Below, one piece after another: positions 31,360 through 40,819 of a stretch of DNA of 64,000 nt. The notes under the pieces are model-generated. The model was not told where the DNA came from and searched no databases. It was given only the letters and a program-made list of their open reading frames with translations. Position numbers and translations under genes: made by a program. Source of the stretch: CAVYOE01 sp963770155. Lineage in GTDB: Bacteria > Actinomycetota > Thermoleophilia > Solirubrobacterales > 70-9. Each line of letters opens with the position of its first letter. The stretch's first letter is position 1. The stretch is taken from the NCBI GenBank assembly GCA_963770155.1, contig CAVYOE010000001.1:930001-994000 (forward strand). The letters are read 5' to 3'.

Positions 31360-31681
31360 GCGGGCCTGTAAGCCGGATTCTGTCTCGGGCAGCCATCCAT
31401 CTGTGCAGCTACCTGGACCTAGCCGGGCCGGCTATGTGGTCCTGTTTGCCTTGCACCTGGCGGGGTTTGCCTGGCCGCCGCGTCACCGCGGCGCCGGTGC
31501 GCTCTTACCGCACCTTTTCACCTTTGCCTGTACGCGACTCACGTGTGGCCGCGCCATCGGCCGTGTGTTTCTGTGGCACTTTCCCGCGGGTTTCCCCGGG
31601 TGGCGATAACTCCACCGCCTCGCCCTATGGTGTCCGGACTTTCCTCGAAGAAGAAACCTCCTTCGCGACTGCCTGGCCCGC
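31360..31681 (-). ncRNA. rnpB: RNase P RNA
   Basis: On the minus strand the conserved elements of bacterial type A RNase P RNA appear in order. The 5' P1 strand GCGGGCC is followed by GGCAGTCGC, GAGGAAAGTCCGGACACCAT, AGGGCG and the GGTGGAGTTATCGCCACC region. The 3' end CAGAATCCGGCTTA is followed by GGCCCGC, which pairs with P1. It is the catalytic subunit that trims tRNA 5' ends. Length is about 322 bases by the P1 pairing. It lies downstream of lexA and the zinc-ribbon gene in the same direction. Confidence 0.95.
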
Positions 31682-31756
31682 AAAGGACATTGTCCCACGG
31701 GGGCGCCGAAAAACCAAGCCGGATTTGCCGTCTGCAGGGCCGCTCGCCGACGCGCG

Positions 31757-31990
31757 CTACGCGAGCTCAGAGCCGCAGGCGTCGCAGCCCGAGTGGCGGA
31801 GCGTGCCCCCGCAGACGGGGCATTCGGCGGTGCCGCGCACGGCCAGGTCCTCCCAAGCCCTGAGGATGACGCCTTCAAGACCGTCATCCTCGAGCGACGA
31901 CCTGGCTGGAGAGCCCGCCTCGAATAGATGAGGCGTCTCGGGTTGTGCGCGCCCCGTCTGCGGGCGCTCCTTGGTCGCGAGGGCGTTCAC
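31757..31990 (-). CDS. Small zinc-ribbon protein co-translated with LexA
   Basis: This 77-residue protein ends in a zinc ribbon with two CxxC knuckles, CPVCGG and CDACGSELA; the first ~50 residues are charged and probably flexible. Its ATG overlaps the lexA stop (ATGA), so it must be made together with LexA and should be DNA-damage controlled. I do not recognise a named family. The proximity to rnpB (75 bases) may be incidental. Confidence 0.75.
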   Translation of the reverse strand: MNALATKERPQTGRAQPETPHLFEAGSPARSSLEDDGLEGVILRAWEDLAVRGTAECPVCGGTLRHSGCDACGSELA

Positions 31991-32610
31991 CTGACGCTCC
32001 TGAACACCCCGACGACCTTGCCGAGCAGCTCGACCTCACGACTGCGGATCGGCTTCATCGACTTGTTCTCCGGCTGCAGGCGGATGCGGTCCTTCTCGCG
32101 GAAGAAGCGCTTCACGGTGGCTTCGTCATCCCCAACCAGGGCGACCACGATCTCGCCGTCGCGAGCGGTCTGGGCAGGCTTGACCACAACGAAGTCGTCC
32201 TCGAGGATCCCGGCGTCCTTCATGCTGTCGCCGCGGACCCTGAGCACGTACTCGCCGCCGTCATCGCCGCCGACGACGGTGGGCACCTGCAGGTACTCCT
32301 CGATGTTTTCCTCGGCAAGAATCGGCTGCCCGGCGGCGACGTTCCCTACCAGCGGCAGGCTGCCGGGCCGGACCACGCGCCGGGCCTTCTCGGCAAGCAC
32401 CTCGATCGCGCGCGGCTTGGTGGGATCGCGCTTCAGCACCCCGAGCTTCTCCAGCTTTCCCAGGTGGGCGTGCACCGTCGACGACGAGGTCAGCCCGACT
32501 GCCTTGCCGATTTCCCGAACGGTCGGCGGGTAGCCGTGGCGCCGCAGGTAGCTGCTGATGAACTCGAAGATCTCCTTCTGGCGCTTGCTCAGGTCCTTTT
32601 TCAGGTCCAT
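31987..32610 (-). CDS. lexA: LexA repressor
   Basis: This 207-residue SOS repressor has an N-terminal winged helix (LSKRQKEIFEFISSYLRRHG, PTVREIGKAVGLTSSSTVHAHL). The self-cleavage site is VAAGQPI, and the protease domain has Ser in RGDSMKDAGI and Lys in EATVKRFF. RecA filaments trigger its cleavage and release SOS genes. The ATG follows AAGGAGG. A consensus actinobacterial SOS box 50 bases upstream indicates autoregulation. It heads an operon with a zinc-ribbon gene. Confidence 0.96.
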   Translation of the reverse strand: MDLKKDLSKRQKEIFEFISSYLRRHGYPPTVREIGKAVGLTSSSTVHAHLGKLEKLGVLKRDPTKPRAIEVLAEKARRVVRPGSLPLVGNVAAGQPILAEENIEEYLQVPTVVGGDDGGEYVLRVRGDSMKDAGILEDDFVVVKPAQTARDGEIVVALVGDDEATVKRFFREKDRIRLQPENKSMKPIRSREVELLGKVVGVFRSVR

Positions 32611-32660
32611 GCCTTGGCCTCCTTGGCCTTCTCCGTCTCAGGTGATCGGATTGACTGTGG

Positions 32661-32674
32661 CGAACACACGTTCG
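32661..32674. promoter_or_regulatory. SOS box (LexA operator) of lexA
   Basis: CGAACACACGTTCG fits the actinobacterial/Gram-positive LexA consensus CGAAC-N4-GTTCG exactly. Confidence 0.92.
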
Positions 32675-32769
32675 ATAGAGTAGCTGGGCCTGCGGACAGT
32701 TTCAAGTGATGGGCGGGGCCCCGCAGCCGGACCGTGCGTGCCGCCGGCCGTAAACTGCCCGGGACCACA

Positions 32770-32855
<86 letters not shown>

Positions 32856-32892
32856 TCCGAAGCAGGAAGGTGTGCGCCTCCTCCGGGGCGGG

Positions 32893-33828
32893 CTAGCCCC
32901 CTTCGACCGTCGTCAGCCAGACGCCGGAGAAGGGGATGGCCCGGGCCGAGTCGATTCCGCGCACCGAGCGGCTCAGGGCCAGGGTGCCGCCGGCTGTGGT
33001 CAAGAGGGGATCGGCGGAGACCTGCGTCAGCGACGCGGCCGACAGGCCGGCGGCCACGTCGGCCTCGCCCGCCTGCAGCAGGCGCAACCGTTCCGCCTCG
33101 GCCGGCACCGAGCCGAACTCGAGCGCATCGAGTGCCGGGCCGAGACCCAGCGGGCTCCCCCACCACTCAGCGTTGCGGTCGAGGCCGATCCCGGAGTCGT
33201 CGCGACGACGAAGCTCGAACGGCCCGGTGCCGGGCGGGCGGCCACCCTCGATCCTGGCGCCGGTACCGCTGCGCGGCTGCAGGGCCTCCGGCGAGACGAT
33301 CCCCAGCCGCGCCGAAGAAAGCTGGCGCGGGAGCTCCGGAGTCGGCCGCGTGAGCACGAAGCGGACGACGTCGGGCCGGGGAGCGTCAACCGCAAACAGG
33401 CTCGGCAGCAGCCCCCTCCCCTCCGGCAGCGAGCGCCAGCGGCGCGCGTTCGCGAGCACCGCCGCCGCGTTGAAGGGCGTGCCGTCGTGGAAGCGGACCC
33501 CGGCCCGGAGCGCCAGCGTCCAGATGCTGCGATCGCGGGAGGGCCGCATTCCCTGCACCAGGCCCGACTGACGGGAGGCATCTCCGTAGGGGCCGTTCAG
33601 CCTGGCGACCAGCGGCTCGTAGAGCTGGCGGGCGACAAGCTGCGCCTCCGGCGAAGTCGCCGCCAGCGGGTCGAGCTCGGCGGGTAGCTCGGCAACCACA
33701 TATTGGAGCGTCCCTCCGCCACCCGCCTGGGGGCGGTCGGTGCCGCTCTCGGTCGTCGATGTGTCTTCCCCGCCGCATCCGGCGAGCAGCAAGAGCGAGG
33801 CCGAGAGGAGGAGAAGCGGCCGCGACAA
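32893..33828 (-). CDS. Extracellular solute-binding lipoprotein, family 5, short form
   Basis: This 311-residue lipoprotein (lipobox LAGC) resembles peptide/nickel-binding proteins. GTLQYVVAELPAELDPLAA, RQLYEPLV and WTLALRAGVRFHDGTPFNAAAV are the typical SBP_bac_5 beginning. Family members usually reach about 500 residues; this protein stops after roughly the first lobe and part of the second. No permease is nearby, and it is the last gene of the ccmE-ccmF-ccmI-secG run, starting 13 bases after secG with TTG. It may be degenerate or a stand-alone binder. Confidence 0.78.
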   Translation of the reverse strand: MSRPLLLLSASLLLLAGCGGEDTSTTESGTDRPQAGGGGTLQYVVAELPAELDPLAATSPEAQLVARQLYEPLVARLNGPYGDASRQSGLVQGMRPSRDRSIWTLALRAGVRFHDGTPFNAAAVLANARRWRSLPEGRGLLPSLFAVDAPRPDVVRFVLTRPTPELPRQLSSARLGIVSPEALQPRSGTGARIEGGRPPGTGPFELRRRDDSGIGLDRNAEWWGSPLGLGPALDALEFGSVPAEAERLRLLQAGEADVAAGLSAASLTQVSADPLLTTAGGTLALSRSVRGIDSARAIPFSGVWLTTVEGG

Positions 33829-33841
33829 CCGTCGCAGCGGC

Positions 33842-34066
33842 CTAGATCTTGAGCAGGACGACGGCGTTGACGGCCCAGAGAATCGAGAAGAAGATCGTGG
33901 CGCGGGTCAGGTTCCGCTCCATCATCGATCCTCCTCCCATGGTGCTGCCGGCGCCGCCGATGCCGAAAGCGCCCGAGAGGCCCGAGTCCTTGCCCGAATG
34001 GAGCAGGACGAGGAAAATCACGATCATGGAGATCGCCACCTGGATTACGCCGAGGAACTCTTCCAT
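33842..34066 (-). CDS. secG: Preprotein translocase subunit SecG
   Basis: This 74-residue protein has two transmembrane helices (residues ~5-23 and ~54-72) with the SecG loop GKDSGLSGAFGIGGAGST between them and RNLTRATIFFSI in the second helix region. It joins SecYE in the membrane export channel. It is co-directional with the cytochrome c maturation genes, 11 bases after ccmI-like. Confidence 0.92.
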   Translation of the reverse strand: MEEFLGVIQVAISMIVIFLVLLHSGKDSGLSGAFGIGGAGSTMGGGSMMERNLTRATIFFSILWAVNAVVLLKI

Positions 34067-34077
34067 CGGGCGGAAGT

Positions 34078-34386
34078 CTAGCCGGGTGGGGCCGGGGGAT
34101 CTCCCGGCCCTTTCAGGCTCTCGATCCGGTCGAGGATCTTGACCGCCTCCTTGCGCAGCTCGGCATCCTGGCGCCGGAAGTCGGAATCGTCGAGCTTGCC
34201 GCTCGCGTGGTCGAGCTCGGTGTCGCGGATCTCGCGATAGATCACCTGCTTGCGAGCCTCGAGCTCGGCCAGGGCGGCATGCCGGCTCTCCCCCTCCCCC
34301 GGCTCGGTCTGCGTGCGGCGGAGCGGCACCAGCACGAAGTACGCGGCGGCGCAGAAGATCAGGATCGCGAGCAGGGCCTCGATCAT
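34078..34386 (-). CDS. CcmI-like cytochrome c biogenesis protein
   Basis: This 102-residue protein has one N-terminal transmembrane helix (ALLAILIFCAAAYFVLVPL) and a charged coiled-coil domain (LEARKQVIYREIRDTELDHASGKLDD, broken here for length). The segment ELDHASGKLDDSDF is the recurrent CcmI/CycH N-terminal motif. It would help deliver apocytochrome c to the heme lyase CcmF, whose gene ends 8 bases upstream. A longer open frame to 34518 runs into ccmF and is not used. Confidence 0.8.
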   Translation of the reverse strand: MIEALLAILIFCAAAYFVLVPLRRTQTEPGEGESRHAALAELEARKQVIYREIRDTELDHASGKLDDSDFRRQDAELRKEAVKILDRIESLKGPGDPPAPPG

Positions 34387-34394
34387 TCGGCCCG

Positions 34395-36536
<2,142 letters not shown>

Positions 36537-36549
36537 TGGCCGGCCGCGC

Positions 36550-36975
36550 TCACTGGGTGATGATCACGTGCTCGGGGTCCTCCTCGGCTTCCTCGCTGAA
36601 CTTGGAGGGGCACTTGGTGATCAGGCTGTCGTGCTCGGCGACGAAGGTGTCGTTCTCCAGCTTGCCGGTGACGATCACCTCGCGGCCGTCGCGGAAGGGA
36701 TCCGGGACAGTGCCGGTGTAGACCACGGGCAGGTTGTCGGAGCCGTCGCGGTCGGAGATGCCGAAGCGCAGGTCCTCCTCCCCGCGCTGGATCGTCCCCG
36801 GCACCACCTTCCCGGTGAGCTCGTAGGTCTCGCCGTTGTTGGCGGCAAGCACCTCGGACGGCTCCTTGGCCTCGGTCGAGGCGCTGAAAGAGGTGTAGAC
36901 GAGGCCCGCAGCGAGCAGCACGGCTGCGGAGAGCGCCACCACCAGGCGGATCCTGCGCTTGCGGTCCGGGTCCAT
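36550..36975 (-). CDS. ccmE: Heme chaperone CcmE, Cys-type
   Basis: This 141-residue membrane-anchored chaperone has one transmembrane helix (residues ~9-27) and an OB-fold domain (YELTGKVVPGTIQ, REVIVTGKLENDTFVAEH). In classical CcmE a conserved His in HxxxY binds heme covalently. Here the aligned position is Cys122 in TKCPSKF, followed by Phe126 instead of Tyr, so this is the CxxxY-like variant with an extra change. A His (115) lies seven residues before. It is the first gene of the operon with ccmF. Confidence 0.9.
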   Translation of the reverse strand: MDPDRKRRIRLVVALSAAVLLAAGLVYTSFSASTEAKEPSEVLAANNGETYELTGKVVPGTIQRGEEDLRFGISDRDGSDNLPVVYTGTVPDPFRDGREVIVTGKLENDTFVAEHDSLITKCPSKFSEEAEEDPEHVIITQ

Positions 36976-37020
36976 CTGCGCGCGGGATTATGACGGCCGC
37001 CTGCCACAATCCCGCCCCTC

Positions 37021-37731
37021 GTGCCCGGAGACGAAAAAGTCATGCTGATCACCGGGGCCTCGACCGGGATCGGCGCCGAGACCGCGCGCCAGGCAGCCGA
37101 GGCCGGCTACCGCCTGGTGCTGGGCGCGCGTACCGAGAAGAAGCTGGAAGAGCTCGCCGAGGAGCTCGGTGGAAAGGAGCGCGCCCTCGCCGTGGCAGCC
37201 GACGTCACCGAGTGGGACGACGTGCAGAAGCTGGCCGAGACGGCAACCGGGGAATTCGGCCGGCTGGACGCGGTCTTTGCCAACGCCGGCTTCGGCGCCG
37301 AGCGCGGCTTTCTGAAGGAATCGCCCGAGCACTGGCGCTCGATGGTGCTCACCAACATCTACGGGGTGGCCCTGACGATCCGCGCCACCCTGCCGGTCCT
37401 GCTCGAGGCCGGTGAAGGGCACTTCCTGATCACAGGCTCGGTCGCGGGGCGGCGGTCGCTGCCGGGCTCGCTCTACTCCTCGACCAAGTGGGCCGTGACC
37501 GGGATGGCGGAATCTCTGCGCCAGGAGATCCGCCAGATGCACGAGAACACCTCGATCAAGGTGACGCTGATCGAGCCGGGGATGGTCGACACCCCCTTCT
37601 TCGACAACCGGCCCGGGCCGAGTGCGCTCTCGGCAGCTGACGTGGCCCGCGCGGCGCTTTATGCGCTCGAGCAGCCTGAGGGCGTGGATGTCAACGAGAT
37701 CCTGATTCGCCCCAGCAGCCAGCCGATCTAG
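37021..37731 (+). CDS. Short-chain dehydrogenase/reductase
   Basis: This 236-residue classical SDR has LITGASTGIGAETARQ, the NADP/NAD strand end ARTEKKLEEL, FANAGFGA, Ser in ITGSVAGRRSLPGS and catalytic YSSTK. It starts with GTG and is followed after only 3 bases by the GT39 gene, suggesting an operon. The substrate is unknown. Confidence 0.92.
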   Translation: MPGDEKVMLITGASTGIGAETARQAAEAGYRLVLGARTEKKLEELAEELGGKERALAVAADVTEWDDVQKLAETATGEFGRLDAVFANAGFGAERGFLKESPEHWRSMVLTNIYGVALTIRATLPVLLEAGEGHFLITGSVAGRRSLPGSLYSSTKWAVTGMAESLRQEIRQMHENTSIKVTLIEPGMVDTPFFDNRPGPSALSAADVARAALYALEQPEGVDVNEILIRPSSQPI

Positions 37732-37734
37732 GAG

Positions 37735-39234
37735 ATGCCCGCCGCTTCGCGTCCGGGCAGCGCGCCCGCAACTCAATACCTGCTGCCACTCGCGATCGCT
37801 GTCGCCGCGGTGCTCCGCTTCTGGACGCTCGGCGACCAGAGCTACTGGTACGACGAGTGGGACACCGCTTACATGACAGAGCTCTCCTTCGGCGGCATGT
37901 GGGACCGGATGCATGTCGAGCTCAGCCCGCCGATCTACTTCGTCGCCACCTGGCTCTGGGCGAAGCCGTTTGGAGACTCGGAGTTCGCGCTGCGCTCGAT
38001 CTCGGCCCTGGCCGGGGTCGCCACCATCCCCGTCCTCTACCTGGCCACGAAGGAGCTCGTCAACCGGCGGGCCGGCCTGATCGTCGCCTGGCTCGCCGCG
38101 GTCAACCCGGTGCTCGTCTGGTACTCGCAGGAGGCACGCAGCTATTCGCTGATGCTGCTGCTGACCGCGCTCTCGTTCCTGTTCTTCATCCGCGCGATGC
38201 GGGGCGACCGCCGCGCGCTGCTGTGGTGGTCCGTTTCGTCGGCAGCGGCACTGGCGACCCATTACCTGGCGGGAGCGGTGCTCGTTCCGCAGGCACTGTT
38301 GCTCTTCTTCCGCTCGCCGCTGGCGCGGCGGGACACCGTCCTCGGGATCGGGCTGGTCGCCGCCGTCGGCCTGGCACTGGTTCCGATGATCAACTCCCAG
38401 CTCGGTCACTCGGGATGGATCGATGCGCTCCCACTGCGACCGCGGGCGGAGGGGGTGCCACAGAACTTCGCGCTCGGCTTCTATTCCCCCAATTCGTGGC
38501 TGCCCCTGGTGCCGCTGGTCGGGCTGGCCGCGGCGGTGATCTATTCGATTCGCAACGGGACCGAGGAGGAGCGGAGCGGGCTGTACCTGGCGGGCGGGAT
38601 CGGGCTCGCCGGAACGGCGATCCTCGTGCTGCCGGTCGTGATCGGAAACGACTACGTCACCACCCGCAACCTGCTCGGGCTCTGGGTGCCGCTCGGGCTC
38701 GCGGCGGGGATCGCGCTGGCGACTCGGCGACTCGGCTGGATCGGGCCTGCGGCTGTCGCTGCTCTGGCGGTTGTCTCGGTGGCACTGGTGGTCTGGACCG
38801 CCCGCGATCCCGACCTGCAGCGGCCCGACTGGGAGGACCTTGCCAAGGCGGTTGATCCGCCGACCGACCGCCGCGCCTTCGTTTCGCTCGGGGCCCGCGG
38901 ATACAACGCAGTTCCGCTCGAGCTCTACCTCCCCAACACCGAGCGCCTCAACCGGAAGTCGGCGCCGAGGGTGACCGAGCTGGTCCTGGTCCGGACCAAG
39001 AAGATCGACAGCAAGGCGATCGGCACCTGCTTCTGGGGCGCGATGTGCAACGGCAATTCCGGCGGCTACCCGTTCCAGCCGCCGGCGGGATTCAGGCTGA
39101 TCCAGAGTGGCGAGACCGACCGGTTCGAGTTCACCAGCTGGCGCGCGCCGAAGCCGACCCGCCTGCCGGCGCTCGGGCAGCGGGGACGGTTCATGGAATA
39201 CCCCGAGGGGATCGAGCCGCCGGCCGGCGGCTAG
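37735..39234 (+). CDS. GT39/ArnT-like polytopic glycosyltransferase
   Basis: This 499-residue membrane protein has about 11 helices. The first extracellular loop carries DQSYWYDEWDTAYM, with the acidic pair typical of GT39/ArnT-type enzymes that use polyprenyl-phosphate sugars. The following LSPPIYFVATWLWAKPFGDSEFALR is the hallmark of this family. The C-terminal ~110 residues are soluble with a Cys pair (CFWGAMC). It probably transfers a mannose or similar sugar to protein or lipid outside the membrane. Confidence 0.85.
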   Translation: MPAASRPGSAPATQYLLPLAIAVAAVLRFWTLGDQSYWYDEWDTAYMTELSFGGMWDRMHVELSPPIYFVATWLWAKPFGDSEFALRSISALAGVATIPVLYLATKELVNRRAGLIVAWLAAVNPVLVWYSQEARSYSLMLLLTALSFLFFIRAMRGDRRALLWWSVSSAAALATHYLAGAVLVPQALLLFFRSPLARRDTVLGIGLVAAVGLALVPMINSQLGHSGWIDALPLRPRAEGVPQNFALGFYSPNSWLPLVPLVGLAAAVIYSIRNGTEEERSGLYLAGGIGLAGTAILVLPVVIGNDYVTTRNLLGLWVPLGLAAGIALATRRLGWIGPAAVAALAVVSVALVVWTARDPDLQRPDWEDLAKAVDPPTDRRAFVSLGARGYNAVPLELYLPNTERLNRKSAPRVTELVLVRTKKIDSKAIGTCFWGAMCNGNSGGYPFQPPAGFRLIQSGETDRFEFTSWRAPKPTRLPALGQRGRFMEYPEGIEPPAGG

Positions 39235-39747
39235 CTAGCGACGCGGCAGCAGCGAAGCGGTCTTGACCAGTGCCTGCTCGAGCCGCGAGCCGCGCGGTGG
39301 CAGCAGTCCCAGGTCGCGCATGATTGCGGCGCCGTCGTAGTACGAGACCAGGTGCGCGATCTTGCCTTGCTCGTTGACGGTGGCGACGTCGACCCCGCTG
39401 CTCTCCACCACCCGCCCGGTCGGCTTGAAGCCCTCGAGCTCGCCGGTGTGGGTCATGCGGCTGCGCCACTCGCCGCAGGTGAAGTCCTCGCCGTGAGCCG
39501 CCCGAACCAACTCGAACTCGAGATCGCTGAATGAGGCATGCACCGAGGCGACGTGCTCGCGGATCTGGTCGGGGCCGTGGGCCACGGCGCCGGCGCCGCG
39601 GTCGTCGTAGGTGGCGTCCGGGGCGAAGAAGGCCGCAACCGCGCCGGCGTCGCGATCGTTGAAGGCGCCGAGGTAGTCCCGCATCATCTGCTCGCGAGCG
39701 GCGATCCGCTCGTCTGTGAGCTCACCGGAGGCTGCGGCCGGGTTCAC
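39235..39747 (-). CDS. SnoaL/ester-cyclase-like protein
   Basis: This 170-residue protein has the SnoaL layout: MMRDYLGAFNDRDAGAVAAFF, the catalytic-type ATYDD stretch, HASFSDLEFELV, the GEWRSRMTHTGELEGFKPTG strand pair and ending SYYDGAAIMRDLGLL. The last segment is like that of plant-cyclase-like SnoaL proteins. It starts with GTG. It abuts the GT39 gene tail to tail with no gap. Confidence 0.8.
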   Translation of the reverse strand: MNPAAASGELTDERIAAREQMMRDYLGAFNDRDAGAVAAFFAPDATYDDRGAGAVAHGPDQIREHVASVHASFSDLEFELVRAAHGEDFTCGEWRSRMTHTGELEGFKPTGRVVESSGVDVATVNEQGKIAHLVSYYDGAAIMRDLGLLPPRGSRLEQALVKTASLLPRR

Positions 39748-39837
39748 TTCGCGCTGTGCGGGTAGGTCGCGGTCGGCACAGCCTCAGCCTAATGCCATGC
39801 CGCCCGGCCGTACCTCATGGCTTCGAACGCAAGTCCC

Positions 39838-40671
39838 CTATGGGCAGCGCACGAGCTGATCGCGGCCCGGGCCCCCTCTGCAGCGGTCGCGCGAGCGACC
39901 CCCGTCGAGGAAGTCCCGGCCGACGCGGCCCTTGAGGCGATCACGTCCGCCGCTGCCGGCCAGCGAGTCAGCACCGGCTCCGCCGTTTACCCGGTCGCGG
40001 CCGAGGCCTGCGCAAACAACGTCGTTGCCCCCGCCGGCGAAGACCCTGTCGTTGCCGGAGAAGGCGACGATCACGTCGTTGCCCGGGGTACCCACGATCA
40101 CGTCGTTGCCCGCGGTGCCGAGGATAGTCGGCTTCTTGCAGTTGGCCTTGCCCTTGGCCTTCCCCTTCGCCTTGCCCTTGCCCTTGCCCTTGCCGGTGCT
40201 TGCGGCGTTGTTCACCTGCGTCGTTTCAGTGTCCTGGTTGTTGGCCACGTTGTTGTCCTCCGCCGAGGACAGCGTCGCCGTGTTGGACAGGACGCCGGCC
40301 TTCTTCGGTGTGGTCACAATCGTGATCGTCGCTCCCGTCAGCGTGTTGAGCTGACCGAGATTGCAGTTCACCACGTTGCCAGTGGGAGTGCAGGTTCCAA
40401 CGCTCGCGGTCGCCGAGATCAGGTCAACGTTCGCATCCAGCGCGTCGCTGACGGAGACGTTTGCATCATTCGCGCCCAGGTTCTGAACCTGGATTGTGTA
40501 GGTGAGCGTCCCGTTCTTGACCACCGGGTCGGGGCTGTCGCTCTTTGTCAGCGATACATCGGTGGGTCCCAAAGCGCCCGAGGCGCTGCCGAGCGAGCCG
40601 ATCATCACTGCCCCGAGCACGATCAATGCGCCCCCGGTGACGCTCAGTTGACGGATCCTGGACTTGAGCAA
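39838..40671 (-). CDS. Secreted DUF11 - Lys/Gly linker - RTX repeat protein
   Basis: From the TTG at 40671, which follows a GGGAGAAG Shine-Dalgarno, this protein has 277 residues. A signal peptide comes first. A DUF11 Ig-like domain follows (DVSLTKSDSPDPVVKNGTLT, IQVQNLGANDANVSVSD). Next is a repetitive linker of GK and AKGK units ending in a Cys, then nine-residue calcium-binding RTX repeats (GTAGNDVIVG, GGGNDVVCAG, GGAGADSLAG, GGRDRL). Earlier in-frame starts (to 40722) would precede the signal peptide. Export with Ca-dependent folding of the RTX end on the cell surface is likely. Cys residues near the end may pair. Confidence 0.85.
   Translation of the reverse strand: MLKSRIRQLSVTGGALIVLGAVMIGSLGSASGALGPTDVSLTKSDSPDPVVKNGTLTYTIQVQNLGANDANVSVSDALDANVDLISATASVGTCTPTGNVVNCNLGQLNTLTGATITIVTTPKKAGVLSNTATLSSAEDNNVANNQDTETTQVNNAASTGKGKGKGKAKGKAKGKANCKKPTILGTAGNDVIVGTPGNDVIVAFSGNDRVFAGGGNDVVCAGLGRDRVNGGAGADSLAGSGGRDRLKGRVGRDFLDGGRSRDRCRGGPGRDQLVRCP
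40142..40194 (-). repeat. Tandem hexamer-like repeat coding for the Lys/Gly linker
   Basis: The minus strand repeats GGCAAG and close variants about eight times (KGKGKGKAKGKAKGKA in protein). It is coding and in frame; slippage could change the linker length between strains. Confidence 0.8.
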
Positions 40672-40819
40672 GCTCTTCTCCCTTTCTCGGCGGTGCCGAA
40701 CTCCGCGTGCGGCTACTTGCACTCACCCCATATAGCGGCACAAGCCCGCCCGGGGGTACGGGCACTCCTCACCTCGTCCGTGAGCTCGCTGACGGCCATG
40801 CTCCGAAGCCGACTCGGCC

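Noticed and set aside
40142..40194. Short regular repeats that could be mistaken for a CRISPR or satellite
   Set aside because: Units are 6 bases, in frame and code for a Lys/Gly/Ala linker; there are no spacers.
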